Positions 36,138 through 45,581 of a stretch of DNA of 64,000 nucleotides are shown piece after piece (the stretch's first letter is position 1; every line of letters begins with the position of its first letter). A program made the position numbers and the translations under genes. Location: assembly GCF_003860585.1 (NCBI RefSeq), contig NZ_CP034159.1, forward strand, positions 1,736,001-1,800,000, written 5' to 3'. The stretch comes from Kaistella carnis (lineage in GTDB: Bacteria > Bacteroidota > Bacteroidia > Flavobacteriales > Weeksellaceae). The notes beneath the pieces were generated by a model. That model worked only from the letters and a program-made list of their open reading frames with translations, searched no databases and was not told the origin of the DNA.

Positions 36138-37389
36138 TTGAGATTACGGTTGAATTTCCACCGCCCATTTCCGCTAATTCTTTTTCAAGTTGATTAACAA
36201 TGTGAATGGCGGTGTGGCCCTTTAAAATTCCTACGTCTGTATTTATTTGCATGCGTTGGCCGGAAGCCCTCGGCAAAGCCCCACTAAGTCCCAGCACGGA
36301 ACCGATAATTGGGAATTTACTGCCGATCGCTCCCACAACTGATTCCCGATTATCCTGAGCGAGATTTAAGGGATCATCACTCGCGTTATACGCCTGAACA
36401 TTATTCATAGACTCTCGATGTACACTGTTTCTCTTCAAAGTTTTATCGTGCACACCCGCCGCATTATACGTGTAGGTCGGATAACCCGTAACTCCGCCGG
36501 CAATGGCCGCTAAACCGCCACCCAGAGAATGTCCGGTAATTACTGTATTATTACCTGTATATTGGTTATCTTTTACCTTTTGAGCCAATTTCGCTGCCTG
36601 ATCATATTGGCTTGAACTTATTCCAATACCCTGCACCCCATCTTCTACAATATCAGGACCTTCCTGGGTTCCTCTAAATGCCAACACATATTTGCCGTCT
36701 TTTTCATAGAGTTGGGCATAAAAACCTTCATCTATTGAACCGTCCGCTTTTCTTGGATGAAAATCCGTTGGATCAAAACCTAAAGCTCTCATATCTTTTT
36801 CCTCCAGTCTGTTATAATCTGCAATACGGGCAATTTGTTCTGGGGAGGCATTACTTTTATTCTTATTCTTTTCGTCAAGTCCTGTAAGATCATTCGCTTT
36901 ATCCTTGTAGACATCTTCTCCCGCTATAAGTCCCAAATCGATAGACAAATCTAAGTTCGGCAATTTTATGGTAACCAATCCACCCAAAAGACAACTTAGA
37001 GTGGCATTTTGCAACAAGGCTTCTTTTTGCTCGAATTTTACTTTTGGGTGAATTTCTGTCCACTGGGACGGTTTGCATAATAAGGAACATATACTCGGCA
37101 ATCTTGCAGTTAAAGCGCCCGCGCCGGATCCCGCCGCGACCGCTAAAATCCCTCCAAGAGCAGCGCCGCCCGTCGCAGCAATGGCAATCGCAGCTACCGC
37201 CCCCAAAGCCGCACCTGCAATGGTCATTTTAAAGCATATAAAATTTCCATCAAACCGATCGTCTTTGGTCGCTGCTAATTTGCCACCAGCGATTTTTACA
37301 GTTGATTGGGAACTCACTTGTATACGTGGAATTTTTTTGCCTTCGGTACATAAGGTCCAGGTACCATCCGGAACATATAATTGACTCAT
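36127..37389 (-). CDS. T6SS effector: PAAR-like domain fused to class 3 lipase
   Basis: 420 residues. The N-terminal PAAR-like DUF4280 part (1-160) contains a Gly/Ala-rich hydrophobic hairpin at about 54-97, which may help cross a membrane. The C-terminal half is an alpha/beta hydrolase of the lipase 3 type with LAFRGTQ and the nucleophile elbow GHSLGG (Ser288). Asp338/339 and His392 or His396 could complete the triad. Predicted to hydrolyse phospholipids of rival cells. It follows a LysM protein by 24 bases and overlaps its immunity gene. Confidence 0.85.
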   Translation of the reverse strand: MSQLYVPDGTWTLCTEGKKIPRIQVSSQSTVKIAGGKLAATKDDRFDGNFICFKMTIAGAALGAVAAIAIAATGGAALGGILAVAAGSGAGALTARLPSICSLLCKPSQWTEIHPKVKFEQKEALLQNATLSCLLGGLVTIKLPNLDLSIDLGLIAGEDVYKDKANDLTGLDEKNKNKSNASPEQIARIADYNRLEEKDMRALGFDPTDFHPRKADGSIDEGFYAQLYEKDGKYVLAFRGTQEGPDIVEDGVQGIGISSSQYDQAAKLAQKVKDNQYTGNNTVITGHSLGGGLAAIAGGVTGYPTYTYNAAGVHDKTLKRNSVHRESMNNVQAYNASDDPLNLAQDNRESVVGAIGSKFPIIGSVLGLSGALPRASGQRMQINTDVGILKGHTAIHIVNQLEKELAEMGGGNSTVISNDR

Positions 37390-37413
37390 TGATTTTTAAT
37401 TTAGTGCATTCAT

Positions 37414-38466
37414 CTACTCTTCTAAAAGGGTTATATTGTATTCTCCGATATAAAATAATTTATCGTTTGCCTGTTCTTTAATATAGTTTTTACACTGTCG
37501 TAATACGCCCTGGGAATCATAGATATATTTACCTTCTAAAACGTAATCAAAGTGAAAATGATCAGGTATGAGTTGCGCATAATTCTTCTTATATTCTCCC
37601 TGTAGCAAATCGGACTTCCAATTTTTTGCAGGCGATGCTGTACACGCAACCTGAATCTCATCTTCTAACACTTTACTTCTATAATTCAAATCATAATGAA
37701 TATGCTGTTGTGGGAAAAGCTGCGACATTGTCTTTTTGTTTTCCGCTAATAAAGTGGATTTATGCATCGGAATTTTTATTGCTCCCTGAGGGTAAAAGAA
37801 AATCTGATACAAAATATTCATCTGTAAACTTTTTGAAAGGTTGGTAAACTCCTCATCGTAGGCTTTTATAATTACTTTAAAGTAATCATCTTCCAGCTCC
37901 AAAGATTTTAATTCATCAAATTTTATATTTTCCCATTTTTCTAACAGTTGCTTCACGTTTAGCACGTCTTTTACCGTTTTGTCGGGATTTAACTGAAGAT
38001 GTAAAAACTCTGTTGTTTTGTTTATCTTTTCTACTACTTCAAGCAATGGTTTTATCTGACCATCTATTTTAATATTTTTTTTACCTAAAACTTCTATTTG
38101 AACAGTATTACTTGTCTGATCATAATCGACGGCCCAAATACTTTCAATTTTATTTTCACTGATGGGTTTACCTAAGAAGAATAAGGAGGTTGCAATTTCT
38201 ACTTTATATTGAGCTTGTTTCTTAAATCCTAAAATTATTTTAGAAAAATCAACCTCTATTTGCTTGGTCAATTGACCACTTTTTTGGAGTTCCGGTTTTA
38301 ACATAATTGCTTTGATATGCAAAGGAATGTAATCACTATGAATTTGCTGGGTCAACGGAACCTTTGAATTATGAAAATCGATTAATTCCTTTACACTTAC
38401 GCCATTTTCTTTTGCAATTGATTCCAGCGTACTTCCTTCCCTTATATCGTATTTTGTGAACTCCAT
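37414..38466 (-). CDS. LysM-containing T6SS spike-associated protein
   Basis: 350 residues with an N-terminal LysM module (REGSTLESIAKENGVSVKELIDFHN) and an alpha/beta body related to the protein at 33341. It starts three bases after the VgrG stop and precedes the PAAR-like lipase, so it probably helps mount the tip or effector on VgrG. No signal peptide, so it is not a secreted wall-binding protein. Confidence 0.65.
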   Translation of the reverse strand: MEFTKYDIREGSTLESIAKENGVSVKELIDFHNSKVPLTQQIHSDYIPLHIKAIMLKPELQKSGQLTKQIEVDFSKIILGFKKQAQYKVEIATSLFFLGKPISENKIESIWAVDYDQTSNTVQIEVLGKKNIKIDGQIKPLLEVVEKINKTTEFLHLQLNPDKTVKDVLNVKQLLEKWENIKFDELKSLELEDDYFKVIIKAYDEEFTNLSKSLQMNILYQIFFYPQGAIKIPMHKSTLLAENKKTMSQLFPQQHIHYDLNYRSKVLEDEIQVACTASPAKNWKSDLLQGEYKKNYAQLIPDHFHFDYVLEGKYIYDSQGVLRQCKNYIKEQANDKLFYIGEYNITLLEE

Positions 38467-38469
38467 AAT

Positions 38470-40455
38470 TTAATTAATATCTACTTGAGAACCCGTAATA
38501 GAAATACTGTCGCTTGAATTGACTGACATGATCGACTGGCTGTGGATACTTAACTTATCTTTGGTTACCAAAATTGCATTCTCCGTTGAATTGAGATCCA
38601 GCATACCGGCTTTCGAAGAGATGGTGATTCCTTCTTTTGTGATTGTAATACTATTTTCACCAACTTTCAATTCAATTTTGGTAGTTCCCTCGATCGAAAT
38701 ATTCCCCGAGCTGTCCAATGACATTTTAGCTTCTGCACCCTCTCCCACATTAAGTGAACTTTTTGCAGCAACATTGGTGGTATGTTCATTGCCAATGGTT
38801 TCAACATTGTTGTTGCTGACTTGCGTCGTAACATCTCCTGCACCACTTAGCGTTAGAAAATTCCCAGCTTTGTCTTTTATTTCAATACCTGCGCCATCAT
38901 TCAAACAAATAATATTCCCACTCTTACTGCTTAAACTCTTCACATTATTACCACTTCCGCCACCGCCGCCAACTTTGCCGTGAAACATAGACCCCATCAC
39001 GAAAGGCCGGTCGGGTAATTGATGCTGGAAACCTACCATGACCTGATCGCCAACTTCGGGAATGGACACAAATCCTCTGTTTTTACTTACTTTATCACTG
39101 CCGCCCGCGTCGGGAGTCATGACACGAACCCAATCGGTAGTGTCAGGACCACGCTGCCAATCAAACTGAACTTTTACACGACCTTGATTTTTGGGATCAG
39201 TATTAGAAACAACATGCGCTACCTGAACTTCAGATCTGGGCATTTCAAATTCCGGACGTGGCATAAAACCAGTATCCGCCGCAATGGCTTCAAAGGTTCC
39301 GGTATAATATCCGCGTGCATCCACTTCATGCGTAACTTCGGTAATCATTAACTTCGTAAAATAGCTCGTGGTCACTTTGCCGGGCTTTCTCATCTCTATA
39401 TCTGCAGTACATCCCGGATACATAAACGGAACGGTAGTCGTACCCGATGTTACGAAAACCTCTACCGCTTTACTTCCAGCGCTACTTTTTTGCGAAGCGC
39501 CAATATCCATATCGGTACTCGCCTTTATTGGCGCCAATCGTAAGGCTGGAGTTGTAAATGTTTGCTGAGAAATAGTGTACGCCCGTTTTGCGATATCTGA
39601 TTTGTGGTCGATGGACGAGACACCAGTAGTCAGTTTTTGATTTTCACTGCTGTTGTAACCATAGAATGAAGGTTGCACATGTTGTGCTTTCATTCGGACT
39701 TTTATGTCATTGATATTGCTTCCGTACTTGAGGGTAATTGGTTTTTCAGAGGGCGGTAATTGTCCGAAATGCAGGACTTCACCATCGTAGAAAAACTGTT
39801 CTCCGTATGCTTCGGCCATTCGAGCGAGATAATTGTAATGTGTTTCTTCATATTGGGCACTGTAGTCCAGATTTCCATATTTAGAATCGATCCGATAATC
39901 GTAGGAGCTTTTGTTTAGTCCCTGTTTAATTACATTTTCTACAATACTGTTGAGACTGATGGATTTGCTGCCGCCAAAACTTTGGGTATGAGGAGAAGCA
40001 TCTAAAAGAATAGTGGGACTGAATCCTGTGATGATGATATCGCCCAGACTTCCTTTTTCCTGGCTGAATCCCACTTCTGTAATCACGCCGACAAACGTTC
40101 TTTCGGGTCCTTTTTCAACATCTTTATATCTAAAAACAACCGTTAATCTTTTACCCAGAAAATTCTGACCAATTTCTAAATTATAACTTTCTGCTTCACC
40201 CATTGCATCGTGAGGAATCATTAGGCTGAAATGATGGTGTTTTACGGCACTTTGCGTCAATTTAAAATGTTTAAAATTGTGAATGATCTGTCCATCAATT
40301 ACAATTAGAAGTTTAACCACGCGGTTGATTCCATGCAGTGCATTTTCGATAATACCTTTTGCATTAAATATTTTTGAAGTGGGTTGTTTTTCCCACAAAT
40401 CAACGGTTTCGGAATCTGACTGTCTACTTTTAGATGTATTATTTTTTTGGAACAT
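38470..40455 (-). CDS. tssI: T6SS spike protein TssI (VgrG)
   Basis: 661 residues. The N-terminal gp27-like region (about 50-390) is followed by the gp5 OB-fold (about 400-490: QGRVKVQFDWQRG, WVRVMTPDAGG, IPEVGDQVMVGF, PFVMGSMFHGK). The triple-stranded beta needle has repeats such as GAGIEIKDKAGN and KIELKVGENSITITKEG, ending in DIN. No extra C-terminal effector domain. Trimer at the tip of the tube. It is the only VgrG in the window. Confidence 0.95.
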   Translation of the reverse strand: MFQKNNTSKSRQSDSETVDLWEKQPTSKIFNAKGIIENALHGINRVVKLLIVIDGQIIHNFKHFKLTQSAVKHHHFSLMIPHDAMGEAESYNLEIGQNFLGKRLTVVFRYKDVEKGPERTFVGVITEVGFSQEKGSLGDIIITGFSPTILLDASPHTQSFGGSKSISLNSIVENVIKQGLNKSSYDYRIDSKYGNLDYSAQYEETHYNYLARMAEAYGEQFFYDGEVLHFGQLPPSEKPITLKYGSNINDIKVRMKAQHVQPSFYGYNSSENQKLTTGVSSIDHKSDIAKRAYTISQQTFTTPALRLAPIKASTDMDIGASQKSSAGSKAVEVFVTSGTTTVPFMYPGCTADIEMRKPGKVTTSYFTKLMITEVTHEVDARGYYTGTFEAIAADTGFMPRPEFEMPRSEVQVAHVVSNTDPKNQGRVKVQFDWQRGPDTTDWVRVMTPDAGGSDKVSKNRGFVSIPEVGDQVMVGFQHQLPDRPFVMGSMFHGKVGGGGGSGNNVKSLSSKSGNIICLNDGAGIEIKDKAGNFLTLSGAGDVTTQVSNNNVETIGNEHTTNVAAKSSLNVGEGAEAKMSLDSSGNISIEGTTKIELKVGENSITITKEGITISSKAGMLDLNSTENAILVTKDKLSIHSQSIMSVNSSDSISITGSQVDIN

Positions 40456-40645
40456 AATTTTACAGTTGTTTTAGGTAAGATTTAAACAATAATTCTTCAT
40501 AATAATGATCAATCGTAAATTCTTCTTCTTATTTAAACTGATTATTATCTATAATATTTTAACGGATCATTTACTCTTGTTTATACAATCGGTAATTTAA
40601 AATCTGACTTAACATTAAAAATGGCAGATATGTAAACGACAAAAT

Positions 40646-40668
40646 AATGCACTTTTTTGAAATGCATT
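40646..40668 (-). terminator. Weak stem-loop after tssD2
   Basis: AATGCA and TGCATT pair around an 11-base loop 22 bases past the tssD2 stop. It is followed on the minus strand by ATTTTG. It could limit read-through to vgrG. Confidence 0.35.
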
Positions 40669-40690
40669 ACTCCTCCGTTTAAGTTCAGAT

Positions 40691-41101
40691 TTATTTGGTT
40701 CCCGGCCAAATACCTTCGTATTGTCCACCACCGTAAGTAATTTTCTCTGCACTGATTACAAAACTAACCAACATACTATTGCTGTCGATTGCATCAAATT
40801 CTACTTCGTGCTGAATAACATAACCATTTTCCCAGTTCAATTTAATTAAAGTTCCTTCTTCATGAGATTTGTTGAATGTCACCTCTCCTACTGTTGGTTT
40901 ATACTTACCGTTCAATAAAGATTCGATGATGTCTGATTTCTCGGTTGCTTCTACCGTTACTTTAATAATCGCATTGGAAGGATCTGAGGCTACTCTTCCT
41001 GAAACATCCGTAGAACGTGCTACGCTGTAGTTCATTTTTAAAACTTTTTGATCTTCTCCGTTGTTGAATTTTAAGATTGCTCTTGAATTGTTTGCTGCCA
41101 T
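40691..41101 (-). CDS. tssD: T6SS tube protein TssD (Hcp), copy 2
   Basis: 136-residue Hcp-like tube protein, differing from copy 3 at only a handful of positions (for example IL for VL near residue 9, DQKV for ESKV, and a C-terminal GTK). It has its own dyad and -7 box, and precedes vgrG. Confidence 0.9.
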   Translation of the reverse strand: MAANNSRAILKFNNGEDQKVLKMNYSVARSTDVSGRVASDPSNAIIKVTVEATEKSDIIESLLNGKYKPTVGEVTFNKSHEEGTLIKLNWENGYVIQHEVEFDAIDSNSMLVSFVISAEKITYGGGQYEGIWPGTK

Positions 41102-41150
41102 GATTTCTCGATTTTAAGTGTTACCTGTTATTTTTTGGTTATCTGATACT

Positions 41151-41158
41151 CAAAGCTA
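41151..41158 (-). promoter_or_regulatory. tssD2 -7 box
   Basis: TAGCTTTG on the minus strand, 49 bases before the start, fits TAnnTTTG. Confidence 0.6.
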
Positions 41159-41206
41159 CACGTCTTAAAAATAAATAACGAACCTTTTTTTAATAAAATG
41201 AAAATT

Positions 41207-41222
41207 GTAGTAGTTTTACTAC
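41207..41222 (-). promoter_or_regulatory. Conserved dyad upstream of tssD2
   Basis: GTAGTAGTTTTACTAC, identical to the sites at 35132 and 50402, and 48 bases upstream of the -7 box. It is about 240 bases past the previous gene, which already has its own terminator, so a terminator role here is unlikely. Confidence 0.7.
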
Positions 41223-41403
41223 TTTTTAAAAATTAAAGATAAATTAAAAAACACAACCTAATGATTAACAGAACATTATAAAAAAAATCATAGAAAACTT
41301 TAAATGATGAATATGATATGTTAAAGAAATTATCTACCTTTTAATTAAAATTATAAATTGAAATAAATAAGAACCTTGCTAAACATCTAAAGTGGCCAAA
41401 ACA

Positions 41404-41433
41404 AAAAGCCTTATGAAATTTCATAAGGCTTTT
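41404..41433 (-). terminator. Bidirectional terminator after tssC
   Basis: A perfect 30-base palindrome: AAAAGCCTTATGAAA followed at once by its complement, ending in TTTT on both strands. It lies 26 bases past the tssC stop and ends the upstream operon before tssD2. Confidence 0.85.
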
Positions 41434-41459
41434 CTATCTAAGTTTTAAAATTATAAGAA

Positions 41460-42830
41460 TTAATCTTGGTTATAACTTGATTCCCACTCATTACCATCAT
41501 CACCTTTGTGACCATCCAGTTTAATTACAAAACTTTTGGTTGGGAAATACGGCGTTAAACGAATGTCTAACCAAACGCGGTCTTTGTTAACTTTATCTTG
41601 CTCGAATCTTACAATTTTGAAGTTTTCGATCAATTTATCTGCACCTTTAATACCATCTAAGAAGGTTACGATTTGCTTTCTTAAATCGTCTTCGTTTTTT
41701 GGAGTCCAGTTTTCAAAAGCTCTTCTGTTTAAGAAATCCAAAAGTACTTTCGTCACATAGTCAAATACACGAACTACAGAATAGGTTTGTAATCCAATAT
41801 TATCACCGGTAAATAATGTTTTTGCAGAGAAGGCCATAATTTTTCCGTACTCATTCACCATCGGTACCAAGCCCATTTTTTCTAACTGAGAAATCTCGCT
41901 CTTTTTCAAATTGAATTTTACCGCATCTACTTCGTTGATATTTCCGTGCTTTTTACCTGCCGCAACCTGAGACATTAAAGTTCTGTGGATTTTCCCCGCT
42001 AATGAAGTTGAAGGTGGAAGATCTACATTTTCTTCCTCTCCTACTTCTTCCGCTTTTCCGCGCCCTACAAGGTAATTACAGGTCATAATTACATTACTTC
42101 TGTGAATCTCACCACCGGTAAGATTTGCAGAATGGAAAAGATCTACAACATCATCCGGTTTGTCAAGATTTGCGAAATCAGTGACCATCATCACTTTATT
42201 CTCGTTACAGATTTTGGCCCATTTTTCAATTACTTTATTAGAACCTAAATAACCTGGAACCGCCAAAATTGAATAATTGTCGCGAAGATCTAATCGGTCA
42301 TAATTTTCTTTAAATTCTTCGGCAACCGCATCGATAAATAATGGATTGTCTATATCTTTTATCTGCTCTAAAGTGGCGTTCATGATACTCACATTATCCA
42401 CCTTGTCCAACTCTGTATTTTTATAAAACTGTGCAACGGTTCTGTAAGATGTTTCCAGTTCTCTTACCGTATCCAAAGTATTTTTAAGGTTGTGCTTCAG
42501 ATTATTTTCTGCAGAAGTGGCTTTCTTTTTAGAAGCTTCTGCCATTTCCTCTACCGATTTATTATTTTCTAAAAGATTAACCCAAAGATTAATTCTCTTT
42601 AAAAGATCTCTTCTTTCAGTTTCCTTATTTTGATCATTAATGAAGATTTCTTTACGCGCTTTTCTGGTAGGGTTCATGTTTGCGATACCATCAATCACCG
42701 TTTCTACAAAACCAAAGCCTCCTACTTTACCCAATTCATCAATCGGATTCTTCTGTCTTTGTGGTGCTTGTTGTTGCTGGTGCTGCTGTTGATTATCTTC
42801 CTGAGCAGCCATTTGTTTTTTATTTTCCAT
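41460..42830 (-). CDS. tssC: T6SS sheath protein TssC (VipB)
   Basis: 456 residues. The large sheath subunit pairs with TssB to form the contractile sheath around the TssD tube. A Gln-rich N-terminal stretch (11-25) precedes the conserved body, with VDRVWLDIRLTPYFPTKSFVIKL near the end matching the TssC C-terminus (written here as DIRLTPYFPTKSF for the key part). Its 3' end carries a strong terminator. It lies 24 bases after tssB. Confidence 0.9.
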   Translation of the reverse strand: MENKKQMAAQEDNQQQHQQQQAPQRQKNPIDELGKVGGFGFVETVIDGIANMNPTRKARKEIFINDQNKETERRDLLKRINLWVNLLENNKSVEEMAEASKKKATSAENNLKHNLKNTLDTVRELETSYRTVAQFYKNTELDKVDNVSIMNATLEQIKDIDNPLFIDAVAEEFKENYDRLDLRDNYSILAVPGYLGSNKVIEKWAKICNENKVMMVTDFANLDKPDDVVDLFHSANLTGGEIHRSNVIMTCNYLVGRGKAEEVGEEENVDLPPSTSLAGKIHRTLMSQVAAGKKHGNINEVDAVKFNLKKSEISQLEKMGLVPMVNEYGKIMAFSAKTLFTGDNIGLQTYSVVRVFDYVTKVLLDFLNRRAFENWTPKNEDDLRKQIVTFLDGIKGADKLIENFKIVRFEQDKVNKDRVWLDIRLTPYFPTKSFVIKLDGHKGDDGNEWESSYNQD

Positions 42831-42854
42831 AACAGTTTTTTAATTTGATGATGT

Positions 42855-43301
42855 CTATTTTTCTAACTCGTTGGCTACTTCTTTTAGAACCTCTATGAAC
42901 GCAGTTTTTGTCTGCTCATTTTCGAGCATGCTGCGAAGAATTTTATTATTTTTCAACTGGCGCAAGATTTTATTATATTGCTCTTGCTCAATACTTAATT
43001 GCTGCAAATACGCGGAATTCTGGGTTAGATTTTTTGGAGTAAAGTCCCCCAAAGTCTGAAAACGAAACTCTTCGTCAACAATGGAACCATCTTCCTTTTC
43101 GTGCTGTACGGAAACAGCAGGCTCGAAATGTCTGAAAACATCTTCTACTGTTTTTAATCCTCTAACAATTTCCGGAATCATGGTCTCATCCGAGGTTAAT
43201 TGACTCACAATCAGGGATCTATTCTCCTGAATTTCCTGAATTGCTTCGTTGGCGTCAACTTTTATTTCGTTTCCACCAACACCATAATTGTACATTGCCA
43301 T
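42855..43301 (-). CDS. tssB: T6SS sheath protein TssB (VipA)
   Basis: 148 residues from the ATG at 43301 (MAMYNYGVGG), the usual start of this family in flavobacteria. In-frame ATGs at 43397 and 43436 would add a basic extension of 32 or 45 residues that I do not recognise, though a start at 43397 cannot be excluded. The core DEEFRFQTLGDFTPKNL is the conserved TssB motif. Small sheath subunit, partner of TssC. Confidence 0.85.
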   Translation of the reverse strand: MAMYNYGVGGNEIKVDANEAIQEIQENRSLIVSQLTSDETMIPEIVRGLKTVEDVFRHFEPAVSVQHEKEDGSIVDEEFRFQTLGDFTPKNLTQNSAYLQQLSIEQEQYNKILRQLKNNKILRSMLENEQTKTAFIEVLKEVANELEK

Positions 43302-43455
43302 ATTCGATGTTTTTTTAGTTAAATTTATTTCTTTCTTACCCTTTATTTCGAAAAGATTGTTTAATGATTTTTTAAAGTTAGAAAAAAAGTTAGACATATA
43401 TTTATTAAAAAGTAAATTATAATGATTATAATGCAAACATTATTAATTATTTTTC

Positions 43456-44601
43456 TTAATCCAATACACTCCAACCTTTCTTAGGATCGGTTTTAGATCG
43501 CACTTCCTGCTCGGTTACAATAATATTCTCTTTGCGCTGACCGATGTAATCCAACTCACTCAGTTTTCCAAAAACAATTTCCAGACAATTGAGCATCGAC
43601 TGAATATTCTTTAAATATTCGCCACAACTGTAGTGATCATAAGTTATTTCTGAAACTACCGTTAACTGCCCGATAAAAGTATGAGGCGCCACTTCACTCC
43701 ATTCTAAACTGTAATTCAGCATTTCTTCCAATTCCGCATTCGGAATAATTTGCGTGGCATTATAAAGATGCAACGCTGTTTTTGAAAAAATATTGATCAA
43801 ATGAATTGGCGGTTGATCCATCGCCATATTTTTGAACTGAAAATAATTATCAGCCAAAGTATTGATGAGGACTTTACATAAGGAATGAACGTTGGTCGCT
43901 AAGGCCGTATTCTGATCTTTATGAGAAGCTTTCTGTAAAATTTTAAAGGTATACTGTTGTAAGTTTGAGACGGAACGCACGAATCCGGTGTAGTAATCCA
44001 CCATCTTTTGATGACTTTGCAGCGAGGTGGTTGGCGGAATAAAATCGGTGTCGATCTGCGCAAAATTTGATTTGAAGTTGACCTTGCCCAAAACGATGTA
44101 GTTACCACCCGCTAAATTGCTGTTCAATGATGCCACATCTACCATTTCTATGGTGTAATTGGGTTTTGTATGTGGGTGGCGTGGCGGTGTTTCTTCCGGA
44201 TCAATTTCTCCGTAAGGAATTTTATTAAAAGGATTTACCGAGATCAAAATATAATAATCACCATCAATGTTTTCTTCGGTGGTATTTATATTCTTTGCAA
44301 GCGATCTTACATTAACGCTAAAATCATGAATTTCAATTCGATATCCAGCTAACGTGATTGCGCTGCAGTTTTTTATAACAAGCTGTGCATCATTCGTGGC
44401 TGTACTGTAAATTTCGAACACTGTTTTTTCAGAAAACTGTCCTGCAACGGGCAAAATACCATAATTAAAACTATTGATCTGTAAAGAATTTGAGTCTCTT
44501 ACACTATCAATAATAAAATTATCCTGATCGTTAAAATGGGTTTGCGAAACTTTCATTCCATCAACCCAATTGATGGCGTTATGTTTTATCGGCTGTATCA
44601 T
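43456..44601 (-). CDS. tssK: T6SS baseplate protein TssK
   Basis: 381 residues. TssK connects the TssF/TssG wedges to the membrane complex. It begins INWVDGMKVSQTHFNDQDNF, the N-terminal motif of TssK proteins, and has a helical C-terminal half. It starts seven bases after tssN. In this subtype it should dock to TssN rather than TssL/TssM. Confidence 0.85.
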   Translation of the reverse strand: MIQPIKHNAINWVDGMKVSQTHFNDQDNFIIDSVRDSNSLQINSFNYGILPVAGQFSEKTVFEIYSTATNDAQLVIKNCSAITLAGYRIEIHDFSVNVRSLAKNINTTEENIDGDYYILISVNPFNKIPYGEIDPEETPPRHPHTKPNYTIEMVDVASLNSNLAGGNYIVLGKVNFKSNFAQIDTDFIPPTTSLQSHQKMVDYYTGFVRSVSNLQQYTFKILQKASHKDQNTALATNVHSLCKVLINTLADNYFQFKNMAMDQPPIHLINIFSKTALHLYNATQIIPNAELEEMLNYSLEWSEVAPHTFIGQLTVVSEITYDHYSCGEYLKNIQSMLNCLEIVFGKLSELDYIGQRKENIIVTEQEVRSKTDPKKGWSVLD

Positions 44602-44608
44602 GTTTTCC

Positions 44609-45529
44609 TTATTTTTGTTCGGTGATAATTAATTTTTCTTTATTGTCTTCTTCCTGATGATTGAGGACTCTTTTACAGATAATCACCTCATTCTCAGCAA
44701 TTTTATTGGTAGCAATATCTTTCTCAAAATCGATATATTTCCGAGAACTGAAGAATGACTTTTTAATATAAAAGATCCAGTAATACGCACTGCTGTTCGA
44801 ATCCATTAACTGAATTTTCGAATTCGGATTCTTATGGTTATAATCATCTACTACTCTGAAAAACCAGTCTCCATAGGTAATCCCGGTTGGCAATGTTTTG
44901 GCTTTGATTCTAAAACGCTGTTCATCTTCTGAATTCTTACTCAGTTCCACATTTAAAACCATCAGCCGGTCGAAATCGACACCACGGAAATCATAAGGTT
45001 TCAAGCTGGAATCATAACGCCATGTTTTATAAATATCCAAAGGAATACTGATAAAAGCAACATAACAGTAATAAAATAAAAGCGGAATCATAAAAGCCAC
45101 CAAACTTGAGGCTGCCATATACGGATTTCCCTGATCCATGCTGATCCACTTAAATATTAAAGTGAAAAGATAGCCCCCGATCACCATGCAGGTAATGGTT
45201 AATATAATTTCGAAAATAATGCTTCGTGTATTGGAGATAAAATGCTTTCGGAAATAATGGTGAAGTAAATTAACATGCAAAATCCCCAATCCCAGGTACA
45301 AAACCTGTGCACCCATATACCAATAGGGATTAAAAAGATTTCCTGTAAATCCGAAAATACCGGGAATAGCCAAGCATAACCCACACAGCAGAACATATAC
45401 GATGATGTGTTTTATTTTAATAGCCGGCTTATTCTTCCGAATCCGAACCATTATGAACATCATAATCGCCGCAAACAAAGGCATTAAAATATACCTGAAA
45501 AAAATACCTTTAATAGACGATATCTCCAT
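44609..45529 (-). CDS. tssN: T6SS membrane protein TssN
   Basis: 306 residues with about six hydrophobic segments in the first 170 residues (near 7-27, 38-58, 65-90, 103-127, 140-165), then a cytoplasmic domain (175-306). This layout and place between tssG and tssK fit TssN, which is specific to subtype iii and replaces the TssJLM complex as the cytoplasmic-membrane anchor. Confidence 0.8.
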   Translation of the reverse strand: MEISSIKGIFFRYILMPLFAAIMMFIMVRIRKNKPAIKIKHIIVYVLLCGLCLAIPGIFGFTGNLFNPYWYMGAQVLYLGLGILHVNLLHHYFRKHFISNTRSIIFEIILTITCMVIGGYLFTLIFKWISMDQGNPYMAASSLVAFMIPLLFYYCYVAFISIPLDIYKTWRYDSSLKPYDFRGVDFDRLMVLNVELSKNSEDEQRFRIKAKTLPTGITYGDWFFRVVDDYNHKNPNSKIQLMDSNSSAYYWIFYIKKSFFSSRKYIDFEKDIATNKIAENEVIICKRVLNHQEEDNKEKLIITEQK

Positions 45530-45581
45530 ACTCCGTTTTAAAATTTTTTATATAAAAGTAAATATAATGTTTTCCAACTAA

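Noticed and set aside
43302..43436. N-terminal extension of TssB of 32-45 residues
   Set aside because: Basic sequence without a family counterpart. The start at 43301 gives a normal-length TssB.
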